Shown here: positions 7,406 to 14,002 of the stretch, in pieces
Layout of the letters: every line of letters begins with the position of its first letter
Numbering within the stretch: the stretch's first letter is position 1
DNA from: DSNY01 sp037446035
GTDB lineage: Bacteria; Pseudomonadota; Gammaproteobacteria; Burkholderiales; Burkholderiaceae_F
NCBI GenBank assembly: GCA_037446035.1
Contig: JBBIJJ010000045.1
Coordinates: 1-21,168 of the forward strand
Length of the DNA stretch: 21,168 nt
Reading direction: 5' to 3'
Translations under genes and position numbers: made by a program
Notes under the pieces: model-generated
Told to the model about the DNA's origin: nothing
Seen by the model: the letters and a program-made list of their open reading frames with translations, nothing else
Databases searched by the model: none

Positions 7406-9301
7406 TTAGCGGCCGGCGACGGCGGCGCGGATCTGGTCGAGCGCGGTCGGGTCCTCGATCGTCGTGAGGTCGCCCGGATCGCGCCCTTCGCAGATCGCCT
7501 GGATCGAGCGTCGCAGCAGCTTGCCGGAGCGGGTCTTGGGCAGCACGCTGACGAAGTGAACTCGCGCCGGCCGCGCGACCGCGCCGAGCTGCGAATCGAC
7601 CGTCTTCATCACCTCGCCCTCGTGCGCGAGTTTCAGTTCCGGTGTGGCGATCTTTGCGGCGTCCTTGACAACCGCGAAAGCGACTGCCACCTGGCCCTTG
7701 AGCGGATCGGCGACGCCGACCACGGCGACCTCGGCGATGTTCGGATGCGAGCTGATCGATTCCTCGATCTCGCGCGTGCCGAGCCGGTGGCCGGCGACGT
7801 TGATGACGTCGTCGGTGCGGCCGAGGATGAAGTAGTAGCCGTCTTCGTCGCGTATGCCCCAGTCGAAGGTCGAATAGACCTGACGATTGGGCACGCTGGT
7901 CCAGTAGGTCTTGACGAAGCGCTCGTCGTCGCCCCAGACGGTGGACATGCAGCCCGGCGGCAGCGGCCCCTCGATGCCGACCACGCCCTTCTGGTTGGCG
8001 CCGACTTCCGAACCGTCGACCTCGCTGAAGAGCCTGACGTCGTAGCCGTAGCAGGGCAGGCCGGGCGAACCGAACTTCGAGGGCAACGGCTCGACGCCGC
8101 GGGCGATCGCCAGGATCGGCCAGCCCGTTTCGGTCTGCCAGTAGTTGTCGACCACGGGTTTGCCGAGCCCGTCGGCGATCCAGCGCGCGGTCGGCTCGTC
8201 GAGCGGCTCGCCCGCGAGGAACAGCAGCCGCAGGCTCGACAGCTCGTACTTTCTCAACAGTGCCGGATCCTGCTTCTTCAGCACGCGGATCGCCGTCGGC
8301 GAGGAGAACATCGTCGTCACCTTGTGCTGTTCGACGATCTTCCACCAGATGCCGCCGTCGGGGCGGATCGGCGTGCCTTCGTACATCACGGTGGCCATGC
8401 CGGCGATCAGCGGCCCGTATACGATGTAGGAGTGCCCGACCACCCAGCCGATGTCGCTCGTGGAGAAATACGTTTCCCCGGCGTTGCCGCAGAAGATGTG
8501 CTTCATCGACGCCGCCAGCGCGACCGCGTAGCCGCCGGTGTCGCGCTGCACGCCTTTCGGCTTGCCGGTCGTGCCCGACGTGTACAGGATGTACGAAGGC
8601 TCGCTCGATTCGAGCCATTCGCACGGTACCTCGTCGTTCATGTGCGCGGCGCGCAGCGTCGCGTAGTCCAGATCGCGCCCGGCGACCAACGGCAGCTCCG
8701 CGAGCCCGCGGTTGACCAGCACGACCTTGCCCGGTGGAAACTTCGAAAGTCGAATCGCCTCGTCGAGCAGCGCCTTGTACGGCACCGGCTTGCCCGCGCG
8801 CGAACCGGCGTCGGCGCTGACGATGACCTTCGGCCTGGCATCGTCGATGCGGGTGGCGAGCGAAACCGACGCGAAACCGCCGAAGACCACCGAATGGATC
8901 GCGCCGATGCGCGCGCAGGCGAGCATCGCGAACATCGCCTCGGGGATCATCGGCATGTAGATCAGCACGCGGTCACCGCGGCCGACCCCCAGCCCTTTGA
9001 GCATGCCGGCGAAGCGGTTGACCTCGCGGTAGAGCTGGTTGAACGTGTAGGTCTTTTCCTGTTCCGTCTCGGTCGAGACGTAGATCAGCGCGTTGCTGTC
9101 GCCGCGGGTCGGCAGATGGCGGTCGACCGCGTTGTGGCACAGATTCGACGTGCCGCCGACGAACCATTTCGCAAACGGCGGCCGCGAGTAGTCGAGTACG
9201 GCGTCGAACGGCTTACGCCAGTCGATGAGCGCCGCTTGCTCGCGCCAGAAGCCGTCCCTGTCGCGGATCGATCTAGCGTGGAACTCCTTGTACGTCGTCA
9301 T
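7406..9301 (-). CDS. prpE: Propionate-CoA ligase
   Basis: The 631-residue protein is an AMP-forming acyl-CoA synthetase of the ACS/PrpE branch, normal in length. Seen in order: an N-terminal WFVGGTSNLCHNAVDRH block (46-62) typical of PrpE, the P-loop YTSGTTGKPKG (240-250), YWQTETGWP (387-395), the hinge region GRTDDVINVAGHRL (494-507), and the C-terminal RSGKLLRR whose K594 is the catalytic lysine normally controlled by acetylation. It makes propionyl-CoA from propionate, ATP and CoA in the cytoplasm, feeding the methylcitrate or methylmalonyl pathway; no other prp genes are in the window. The ATG at 9301 is preceded by GGAGGGAG. Its first 29 bp overlap the end of the response regulator gene. 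An acetate or acrylate preference cannot be excluded from sequence. Confidence 0.93.
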   Translation of the reverse strand: MTTYKEFHARSIRDRDGFWREQAALIDWRKPFDAVLDYSRPPFAKWFVGGTSNLCHNAVDRHLPTRGDSNALIYVSTETEQEKTYTFNQLYREVNRFAGMLKGLGVGRGDRVLIYMPMIPEAMFAMLACARIGAIHSVVFGGFASVSLATRIDDARPKVIVSADAGSRAGKPVPYKALLDEAIRLSKFPPGKVVLVNRGLAELPLVAGRDLDYATLRAAHMNDEVPCEWLESSEPSYILYTSGTTGKPKGVQRDTGGYAVALAASMKHIFCGNAGETYFSTSDIGWVVGHSYIVYGPLIAGMATVMYEGTPIRPDGGIWWKIVEQHKVTTMFSSPTAIRVLKKQDPALLRKYELSSLRLLFLAGEPLDEPTARWIADGLGKPVVDNYWQTETGWPILAIARGVEPLPSKFGSPGLPCYGYDVRLFSEVDGSEVGANQKGVVGIEGPLPPGCMSTVWGDDERFVKTYWTSVPNRQVYSTFDWGIRDEDGYYFILGRTDDVINVAGHRLGTREIEESISSHPNIAEVAVVGVADPLKGQVAVAFAVVKDAAKIATPELKLAHEGEVMKTVDSQLGAVARPARVHFVSVLPKTRSGKLLRRSIQAICEGRDPGDLTTIEDPTALDQIRAAVAGR

Positions 9302-10436
9302 TGCGTACTCCCTCCGGCCCTGTGGCTTGTAGTTCGCGCTGCTGGCGCACGAGCTTCAGCAGCGGGTTGATCTGGTCGAGCAGCCGCGGCAGGTGCGGCA
9401 CGACCTCGCCCGCACGGCCGGCGCGGATCAGCGCCAGCGCAAGATTGATGTCCATGGCACCTTCGTCCGGACGCGCCTCGAGGGCGCCCGGCGCCACGCC
9501 TTCCGCCGTGCCCAGAATGATCCGCCGCGAGCGGCTCGACTGCGCCTGCTGGGCGCGCTTCTGCGCGAGCATCCGCAGCTCCTCGGCGCCGCGCCGCAGC
9601 TCCTCGGACAGGGTCGCCACGCCGATGCAGGTCCAGACCTCGACGCCGGGGCCGGCGGCCTCGACGTTTTCCAGCACTTTGCGCAGCCGCGCGGCAAAGC
9701 GCAGCACGCCCGACAAGCCGTTCGCCTGGGTGGCGACGCAGAACTCGAAACGGTCCGACCGCGTGCCGAGGTCCTCCAGCCGGATCGACGCCGCGAGCGC
9801 GCGGCCGACCAGCTTGACGCGCTGCTCGATCTCGCCCTCCCAGGTCTGCGATTTCGGCATCGACAGTTCGACGCGCACGCAGATGACCGCGACGTCGGTC
9901 AGATTGCGGCGCGCGTACGAGATGAGTTTCTCGACCTGCTTGTCGAAAAACGGCAGGTTCAGCAGCTCGGTGTCCGGGTCGACCGTGCGCGCGGACTCGA
10001 GCGAGGCCTGGCTTTCCTGCAGCGCTTCGCGCGTGGCGGAAAGCCGCACCAGCACCTCCAGCCGCGAGATCAGCTCGGCTGCGCCCGCGCCCTTCTCGAT
10101 GAAATCGGTCGCACCCATCGAGGCGGCGCGCTCGCGTTCGGCGACTTCGTCTTCGGCCGAGATCACGATCACCGGCATCTCGCGGATGCGCTGCACCTTC
10201 GAGCTGCGCACGCGCGTCAGCAGCTCGAAGCCGTCGACTTTCGGCATCGTCAAGTCGGTGATCACCACGCGAATCGACGCATCGAGCAGGATCGCCTGCC
10301 AGGCGGCTTCGCCGTCGGTGACCTCGCGGATTTCGAAACGGTCGCGGATGTGTTGCGTGATCGACGCGCGCACGATGCGAGAGTCGTCGGCGATCAGCAC
10401 GCGCGCCTTCGGCGCGCCGGCAGGAGTGGGGGCCAT
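9273..10436 (-). CDS. Response regulator with a degenerate GGDEF-like output domain
   Basis: Counted from the ATG at 10436 (387 residues), an N-terminal receiver domain (about 10-130) has the acidic pair IADDS (15-19), phospho-acceptor D61 in VITDLTMP and the conserved K115. A short charged helix (about 135-152) links it to a region (153-310) that follows the diguanylate cyclase layout, beginning DPDTELLNLPFF. The catalytic GG(D/E)EF motif is replaced by RSDRFEF (226-232), so c-di-GMP synthesis is unlikely. A helical tail of about 70 residues follows. A GTG at 10451 would add five residues, but no ribosome binding site favours it. The gene overlaps prpE by 29 bp and is probably the first gene of its transcript. 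No partner kinase is nearby; the output is unknown. Confidence 0.85.
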   Translation of the reverse strand: MAPTPAGAPKARVLIADDSRIVRASITQHIRDRFEIREVTDGEAAWQAILLDASIRVVITDLTMPKVDGFELLTRVRSSKVQRIREMPVIVISAEDEVAERERAASMGATDFIEKGAGAAELISRLEVLVRLSATREALQESQASLESARTVDPDTELLNLPFFDKQVEKLISYARRNLTDVAVICVRVELSMPKSQTWEGEIEQRVKLVGRALAASIRLEDLGTRSDRFEFCVATQANGLSGVLRFAARLRKVLENVEAAGPGVEVWTCIGVATLSEELRRGAEELRMLAQKRAQQAQSSRSRRIILGTAEGVAPGALEARPDEGAMDINLALALIRAGRAGEVVPHLPRLLDQINPLLKLVRQQRELQATGPEGVRNDDVQGVPR

Positions 10437-10478
10437 GGTCTCGCTGGCCACGCGTTAACCGGGAGTTGCTTCGAACGG

Positions 10479-10527
10479 AGCGCGCGTTGCGCGCTGCTGA
10501 GTCGAGTCGGCAATTTACCGGAATTGC
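10479..10527. promoter_or_regulatory. Two inverted repeats in the divergent promoter region
   Basis: The 165-bp gap between the response regulator gene and the NlpC/P60 gene must hold both promoters. It contains a perfect inverted repeat AGCGCGC-GTT-GCGCGCT (10479-10495) and an AT-richer one, GCAATT-TACCGG-AATTGC (10510-10527). The second stands out from the GC-rich background and is the better operator candidate. No clear -35/-10 pair was identified, so this is a weak call. Confidence 0.25.
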
Positions 10528-10601
10528 GCGATGTAAGCGCTGGAAAGGACTGGGTTTTCCCCGCGCTATCGGCGATCTTCGACGCGTCCTGAAGCGTTCC
10601 C

Positions 10602-11177
10602 ATGCGCTCGCCCATCACGCATTCACGGAACTGGCGTCGCATCGCGCGCACGGGCGCGGGTGTCGCCGCGCTGCTGTCGGCGCTCGCCTGCACCGTCTCG
10701 AGGGCGCAGACCGTCGATGAGCGCGGCGCGCTCACCGGTGCCGATATCGTGCTGCGGGCGCTTGCCCAGGTCGGTGTGCCGTACCGCCATGGCGGCGAGG
10801 AGCCGAGTCGCGGCTTCGACTGCAGCGGGTTGGTGCGTTACGTGTTCCGTGACGCGCTTGGGGCGGAACTGCCGCGTCGCTCGGAGGAGTTGGGCCGCCG
10901 CGGGGGCGCGATCGAGCGCGAGCGGCTGCAGCCGGGCGATCTGGTCTTCTTCAACACGCTCGGCCGCGCGTTCTCGCACGTCGGCATTTACATCGGCGAC
11001 GGCCGTTTCGTGCATGCCCCGGCGCGACGCGGGCAGGTCCGGATCGAGTCCCTCGACGAGCGTTACTGGTGGAGTCGCTTCGATGGCGCACGCCGGATCA
11101 TGGCCGCGAGCGAAACCGCGGCGGATCCGCCAGCGCCGGTCAGGAGCGTCGACGATCCGCTCTGGCGCGGGTCGTGA
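10602..11177 (+). CDS. Secreted NlpC/P60 cysteine peptidase (peptidoglycan hydrolase)
   Basis: This 191-residue protein has a basic N-terminus and hydrophobic core (about 13-35) ending near SRAQ, consistent with a signal peptide. An NlpC/P60 domain follows, with the catalytic cysteine in FDCSGLVRYVF, the catalytic histidine in SHVGIYIGDG and the third polar position in FVHAPARR. PYRHGG and LQPGDLVFFN are further family landmarks. Enzymes of this type cut peptide stems of peptidoglycan, usually between D-gamma-Glu and diaminopimelate. It has no cell-wall binding domain and resembles the short Spr/MepS-like members. It is followed by a strong hairpin and is probably transcribed alone, outside the iron/heme operon. 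Confidence 0.92.
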   Translation: MRSPITHSRNWRRIARTGAGVAALLSALACTVSRAQTVDERGALTGADIVLRALAQVGVPYRHGGEEPSRGFDCSGLVRYVFRDALGAELPRRSEELGRRGGAIERERLQPGDLVFFNTLGRAFSHVGIYIGDGRFVHAPARRGQVRIESLDERYWWSRFDGARRIMAASETAADPPAPVRSVDDPLWRGS

Positions 11178-11199
11178 CAGTCGCCCGGCGGCGGCTGTC
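11176..11199 (+). terminator. Hairpin at the end of the NlpC/P60 gene, possible terminator
   Basis: GACAGTCGCC and GGCGGCTGTC can form a 10-bp stem, with one G-U wobble in RNA, around a CGGC loop. It begins inside the stop codon of the peptidase gene. No T-tract follows, so it is not a textbook intrinsic terminator, but it would separate the peptidase gene from the iron genes. The 5' flank of fbpA then runs to 11421. Confidence 0.4.
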
Positions 11200-11300
11200 C
11201 GTGCTGGTGCAGCGATCCGTAAGCCATTGAACCATCGAAGGAACAGGGCAACCGGCAGCGGCGGACGCAGGTCGCTGTGCGACGTTTGACCAAGATCAAA

Positions 11301-11339
11301 CGAGAATCAGTTGCATTTGAGAATCGTTCGCGATAGAGT
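11301..11339 (+). promoter_or_regulatory. Tandem Fur-box-like sites and candidate promoter before fbpA
   Basis: Two sequences related to the Fur consensus (TGAGAAT-N-ATTCTCA, 7-1-7 form) lie 17 bp apart: CGAGAATCAGTTGCA (11301-11315, 10 of 14 positions) and TGAGAATCGTTCGCG (11318-11332, 11 of 14). The second falls inside the spacer of a possible sigma-70 promoter, TTGCAT (11311-11316), 17 bp, TAGAGT (11334-11339). Iron-loaded Fur bound here would block RNA polymerase. This AT-richer patch contrasts with its surroundings, and the gene that follows encodes an iron-binding protein, which supports the call. Confidence 0.6.
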
Positions 11340-11421
11340 CCCGCTGCCGTGCTTGCCGAGCCGCGCGATGCGTCGGCGCCGGATCGCCCGGCGGCTTCCG
11401 TTGACGAAAGGGACTGCAAAC

Positions 11422-12498
11422 ATGAAGCGAACGATCGAAACGAACCGCGCCGAACTCTGGCTCGAACGCGCCCTGCGCTGGACTTTCGCGCTCGGGCTTG
11501 TGCTGGGTGTGGCGGCGCAAGCCACGGATGCGCAGGCGCAGGACAAGGTGCTGAACCTGTACTCGGCGCGCCATTATCAGACCGACGAGGCGCTGTACTC
11601 GAACTTCACCAAGCAGACCGGCATCAGGCTCAACCGCATCGAACTCGGCGACGAGGCACTGCTGCAGCGGTTGAAGAGCGAAGGGGCGAACAGCCCGGCG
11701 GACGTCGTGCTGCTGGTCGATGCCGCCCGGCTGTGGCGCGCGCAGATCGACGGGCTGTTCCAGCCGATTCGCTCGAAGATCCTCGAGGAACGCATCCCCG
11801 CCAATCTGCGCTCCGAGGACGGCACCTGGTTCGGCTTTTCTACCCGTGCGCGCGTGATCGTCTACAACAAGGCGACGGTGAAGCCGGGGGATGTCGACAC
11901 GTACGAGAAGCTGGCCGATCCGAGGAACAAGGGCAAGGTCTGCACGCGCTCCGGTTCGCATCCGTACATGCTTTCGCTGATCGGCGCAATGATCGAGCGA
12001 CTGGGCGAAGCGAAGACCGAGGAATGGGCGCGCGGCATGGTCGCCAACATGGCGCGGCCGCCGCGTGGCGGCGACACCGATCAGATCCGCGCGGTCGCGA
12101 GCGGCGAGTGCGGCGTGGCGCTGACCAACACGTATTACTGGGTGCGGCTGGTCCGCTCCGAGGATCCGAAGGACAAGGACGTGGTCGCCAAGGTCGGTTT
12201 CGTCTGGCCGAACCAGGCGACGTCCGGCACGCATGTGAACATCTCGGGGGGTGCGGTCGCGCGGCACGCGCCGAATCGCGACCACGCGATTCGATTCCTC
12301 GAGTACCTGGCGAGCCCGGAGGCGCAGACTTATTTCGCCAATGGCAACAACGAATGGCCCGCGGCCAGGGGCGCGGAATTGAGCAATCCGGCGCTCGCCG
12401 CGCTCGGCACGTTCAAGCAGGAGAACGTGCCCTTGTCGGCGATCGGCAAGGGACAGATCGCCGCGCAGCGCATCCTCGACCGGGTGGGCTATCGGTGA
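11422..12498 (+). CDS. fbpA: Ferric-iron ABC transporter substrate-binding protein (FbpA/FutA type)
   Basis: The 358-residue protein has an N-terminal extension and hydrophobic core (about 17-36), with likely cleavage near AQAQ (about 39). The mature protein begins KVLNLYSARHYQTDE, in which H51 and Y52 are at family iron-contact positions. The paired tyrosines Y238-Y239 in TNTYYWVRL are the typical ferric-iron ligands. It should bind Fe(III) in the periplasm and deliver it to a permease, but no fbpB/fbpC genes are adjacent, so it is an orphan here. The ATG at 11422 follows AAAGGGA; the frame extends upstream to 11311, but that would run through the promoter. It is downstream of the Fur-like boxes, with hemP 186 bp further on. 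Confidence 0.93.
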   Translation: MKRTIETNRAELWLERALRWTFALGLVLGVAAQATDAQAQDKVLNLYSARHYQTDEALYSNFTKQTGIRLNRIELGDEALLQRLKSEGANSPADVVLLVDAARLWRAQIDGLFQPIRSKILEERIPANLRSEDGTWFGFSTRARVIVYNKATVKPGDVDTYEKLADPRNKGKVCTRSGSHPYMLSLIGAMIERLGEAKTEEWARGMVANMARPPRGGDTDQIRAVASGECGVALTNTYYWVRLVRSEDPKDKDVVAKVGFVWPNQATSGTHVNISGGAVARHAPNRDHAIRFLEYLASPEAQTYFANGNNEWPAARGAELSNPALAALGTFKQENVPLSAIGKGQIAAQRILDRVGYR

Positions 12499-12516
12499 TG
12501 TGAGCTCCTGGATACT

Positions 12517-12533
12517 TGCACACGTCGCGTGCA
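12517..12533. promoter_or_regulatory. 17-bp palindrome between fbpA and hemP
   Basis: TGCACACG-T-CGCGTGCA is symmetric around a central T with 7 of 8 pairs matching. It begins 18 nt after the fbpA stop and lies upstream of hemP. It could be an operator for hemP or a short hairpin closing fbpA. It does not resemble a Fur box, and no T-tract follows it. The rest of the 186-bp gap shows no clear promoter. Confidence 0.3.
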
Positions 12534-12684
12534 GCCTGCGCCTGGGTAACCGGCAAGGGCTGCGCGCACTGCTCGATCGCAAGCCAGCGAACGCCGGTAC
12601 GGGTATGCCGCGTGTCGGTTGCCCGTCTGGCAAGCCAGCCAGCCCGCGTTTTACATCGACGGATGCAGACTGGTGAGTAGGCAA

Positions 12685-12864
12685 ATGGATCAGGTTCGAA
12701 GTGTGTCGTCAGCAAACGCCTCATTGCCGTCCATGGCCAAGGAGCCGCTCGTGCTCCAAAGCCGGGATCTGTTCGTGCGCAATCGACATGTGCTCATCCA
12801 CCATGGCGCGGACACGTACGTACTGCGGCTGACGCGTCAAGGCAAGCTCATCTTGACCAAGTGA
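12685..12864 (+). CDS. hemP: Hemin uptake protein HemP
   Basis: The C-terminal half carries the HemP signature: LQSRDLFVRNRHVLIHHGADTY in two blocks, then VLRLTRQGKLILTK at the very end. HemP proteins are about 50-65 residues long and are found at the head of heme uptake loci in proteobacteria. In alphaproteobacteria (HmuP) and Burkholderia they are needed for full expression of the heme receptor, probably acting on its mRNA or promoter. The ATG at 12685 (59 residues) follows a GAGTAGG-like ribosome binding site. A frame opening at 12619 would add 22 residues without family similarity, and Met17 is a shorter alternative. Its place directly before tonB and the receptor fits this role. Confidence 0.92.
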   Translation: MDQVRSVSSANASLPSMAKEPLVLQSRDLFVRNRHVLIHHGADTYVLRLTRQGKLILTK

Positions 12865-12943
12865 CCCGCGGTCGGGACGCAGACCCTGACCGATCCTCGG
12901 AGTTTTCCGAACCCACAACCCAAGTTCCAGCCAGCCAGCGGCA

Positions 12944-12967
12944 CGGCGCCACCGCTCGGTGGCGCCG
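12944..12967 (+). other. Strong hairpin between hemP and tonB
   Basis: CGGCGCCACCG and CGGTGGCGCCG are perfect 11-nt inverted repeats separated by CT; as RNA this gives a 10-bp GC-rich stem with a GCTC loop. It lies 79 nt after the hemP stop and 65 nt before the tonB start. With no T-tract, it could attenuate transcription, or protect the hemP message from 3' decay and so set a high hemP to receptor ratio. It could also be a target for HemP or another RNA-binding protein. Confidence 0.5.
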
Positions 12968-13032
12968 GCGTCGACGAGCACGCCCAGCGGAAACCCCGGC
13001 CCGTGCGGCCGGTGACCCCTAAGGAGCCATCA

Positions 13033-13701
13033 GTGATTGCTCGCCGCCGCACTCCAAAGCTGCATGACCGCTGGTCCTCTCGGGTCTGGGGCGCGACGCT
13101 GGTCGCCGGGCTACACGGCGCCGGCCTGTCGATCGCACTGGCGGTCGGCCTCGAGAGGGCTGTCTCTTTGGCGCCGCCCGCTGTCCAGGTGCGGCTGATA
13201 CCCGATCCGGGCCGAAGCGAAACGACGCTGACGGCGCCGGTTGTCGCGCCTGCGTTGCGCGCGCCGACGTCGATCGCGTTGCCGCCTCTGCCCGAGATCT
13301 CCATCGAGAGTCCGCAGGTTCGGGCGATCGCGCAGCCAACCGATGCGCCGGTCGGCGGTGCTCCACGGACGATTGACCAAGCTGACATGCACGCCGCGAC
13401 GGACGCTGGCGCAACCGTGGAGCCCGAGTACCTCCAGCACGTTGAATACGCGCTGTTCGAACCTCCGGTCTATCCGGAGCTGTCGCGGCGCCTGGGGGAG
13501 CAGGGGCTCGTCGTCGTTCGGGCGTACATCGACGAGCTGGGCCGGCCGGTGGAGGTCACAGTGTCCGTCTCGTCCGGCTTTCCCCGTCTTGACGAAGCGG
13601 CCGTGCGCGCCGTCCGCGCGGCGCGCTTCCGCCCTCGCCACGAGGGCCACCGCGCCCGACCCGCGTACGCACTGATACCGATCCGCTTCGCTCTGAGCTG
13701 A
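13033..13701 (+). CDS. tonB: TonB energy transducer, heme-locus specific
   Basis: The 222-residue protein has a short basic cytoplasmic N-terminus, one membrane anchor (about 18-40), a periplasmic linker only mildly rich in proline (about 45-135) and a C-terminal TonB domain (about 145-222). The domain starts with PPVYPELSRRLGEQG, continues VVVRAYIDELGRP and ends near AVRAARFRPR. It should pass proton-motive energy from ExbB/ExbD to the outer-membrane receptor encoded two genes downstream; no exbBD is in the window. The GTG at 13033 follows AAGGAG by 6 nt and is preferred to the GTG at 13003, which has no such site. Its stop is 2 bp before the next ATG. Confidence 0.88.
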   Translation: MIARRRTPKLHDRWSSRVWGATLVAGLHGAGLSIALAVGLERAVSLAPPAVQVRLIPDPGRSETTLTAPVVAPALRAPTSIALPPLPEISIESPQVRAIAQPTDAPVGGAPRTIDQADMHAATDAGATVEPEYLQHVEYALFEPPVYPELSRRLGEQGLVVVRAYIDELGRPVEVTVSVSSGFPRLDEAAVRAVRAARFRPRHEGHRARPAYALIPIRFALS

Positions 13702-13703
13702 CC

Positions 13704-13964
13704 ATGCACAACGACGAAAACCTCGACGCCGCGACCGTTCCGGCCGACCGCATCGTCTGCGGTCTGCTGTACCTGTTGACGCAATGGTCCCTGCGGGGCG
13801 GCCCCGCGCCGCTCGCGCTGGCGGTCGGTGGGCACCTGCAGTTGCTTGCCGAGCACCCGGACACCAGCGCGCCGCTGCGCGCGAACTGCCTGCGGCTGCG
13901 CGAGCACTGGTTGGCCCACGCGGCGCGGGCCGCGGCGAACGCGCCTTGCGGTCCGCTGCACTAA
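13704..13964 (+). CDS. Small protein of unknown function in the heme uptake operon
   Basis: I do not recognise this 86-residue protein. It has no signal peptide or membrane helix and looks mostly helical: an acidic N-terminus (MHNDENLD), an amphipathic helix (about 14-30), a second helix (about 36-50), and a third with many Arg, Leu and His residues (about 57-75). Cysteines lie at 19, 62 and 82 and histidines at 44, 51, 68, 72 and 86, but no CXXC or other heme-binding motif is clear. It starts 2 bp after tonB and ends 38 bp before the receptor, so it is almost certainly co-transcribed and co-translated with them. The position supports a real gene that serves heme uptake or its regulation; the role is unknown. 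Confidence 0.65.
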   Translation: MHNDENLDAATVPADRIVCGLLYLLTQWSLRGGPAPLALAVGGHLQLLAEHPDTSAPLRANCLRLREHWLAHAARAAANAPCGPLH

Positions 13965-14002
13965 CGATGTGATCGCTGACGACGAAGGAGGATCGAGCCC
14001 AC

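Noticed and set aside
7199..9370. 723-codon plus-strand frame opposite prpE
   Set aside because: It is antisense to prpE, which has every expected ligase motif. The plus translation is Asp/Arg/His-rich with no fold.
9498..9760. Active diguanylate cyclase in the response regulator
   Set aside because: The GG(D/E)EF motif is replaced by RSDRFEF, so catalytic activity is not supported although the domain outline is present.
11296..12684. 462-codon minus-strand frame opposite fbpA
   Set aside because: It is antisense to a well-supported binding protein with signal peptide, iron ligands and an upstream promoter.
12619..12684. Longer hemP start at 12619
   Set aside because: The additional 22 residues have no family similarity, and the ATG at 12685 has the better ribosome binding site and gives the usual HemP length.
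13003..13032. Upstream GTG as the tonB start
   Set aside because: It has no ribosome binding site, whereas AAGGAG lies 6 nt before the GTG at 13033.
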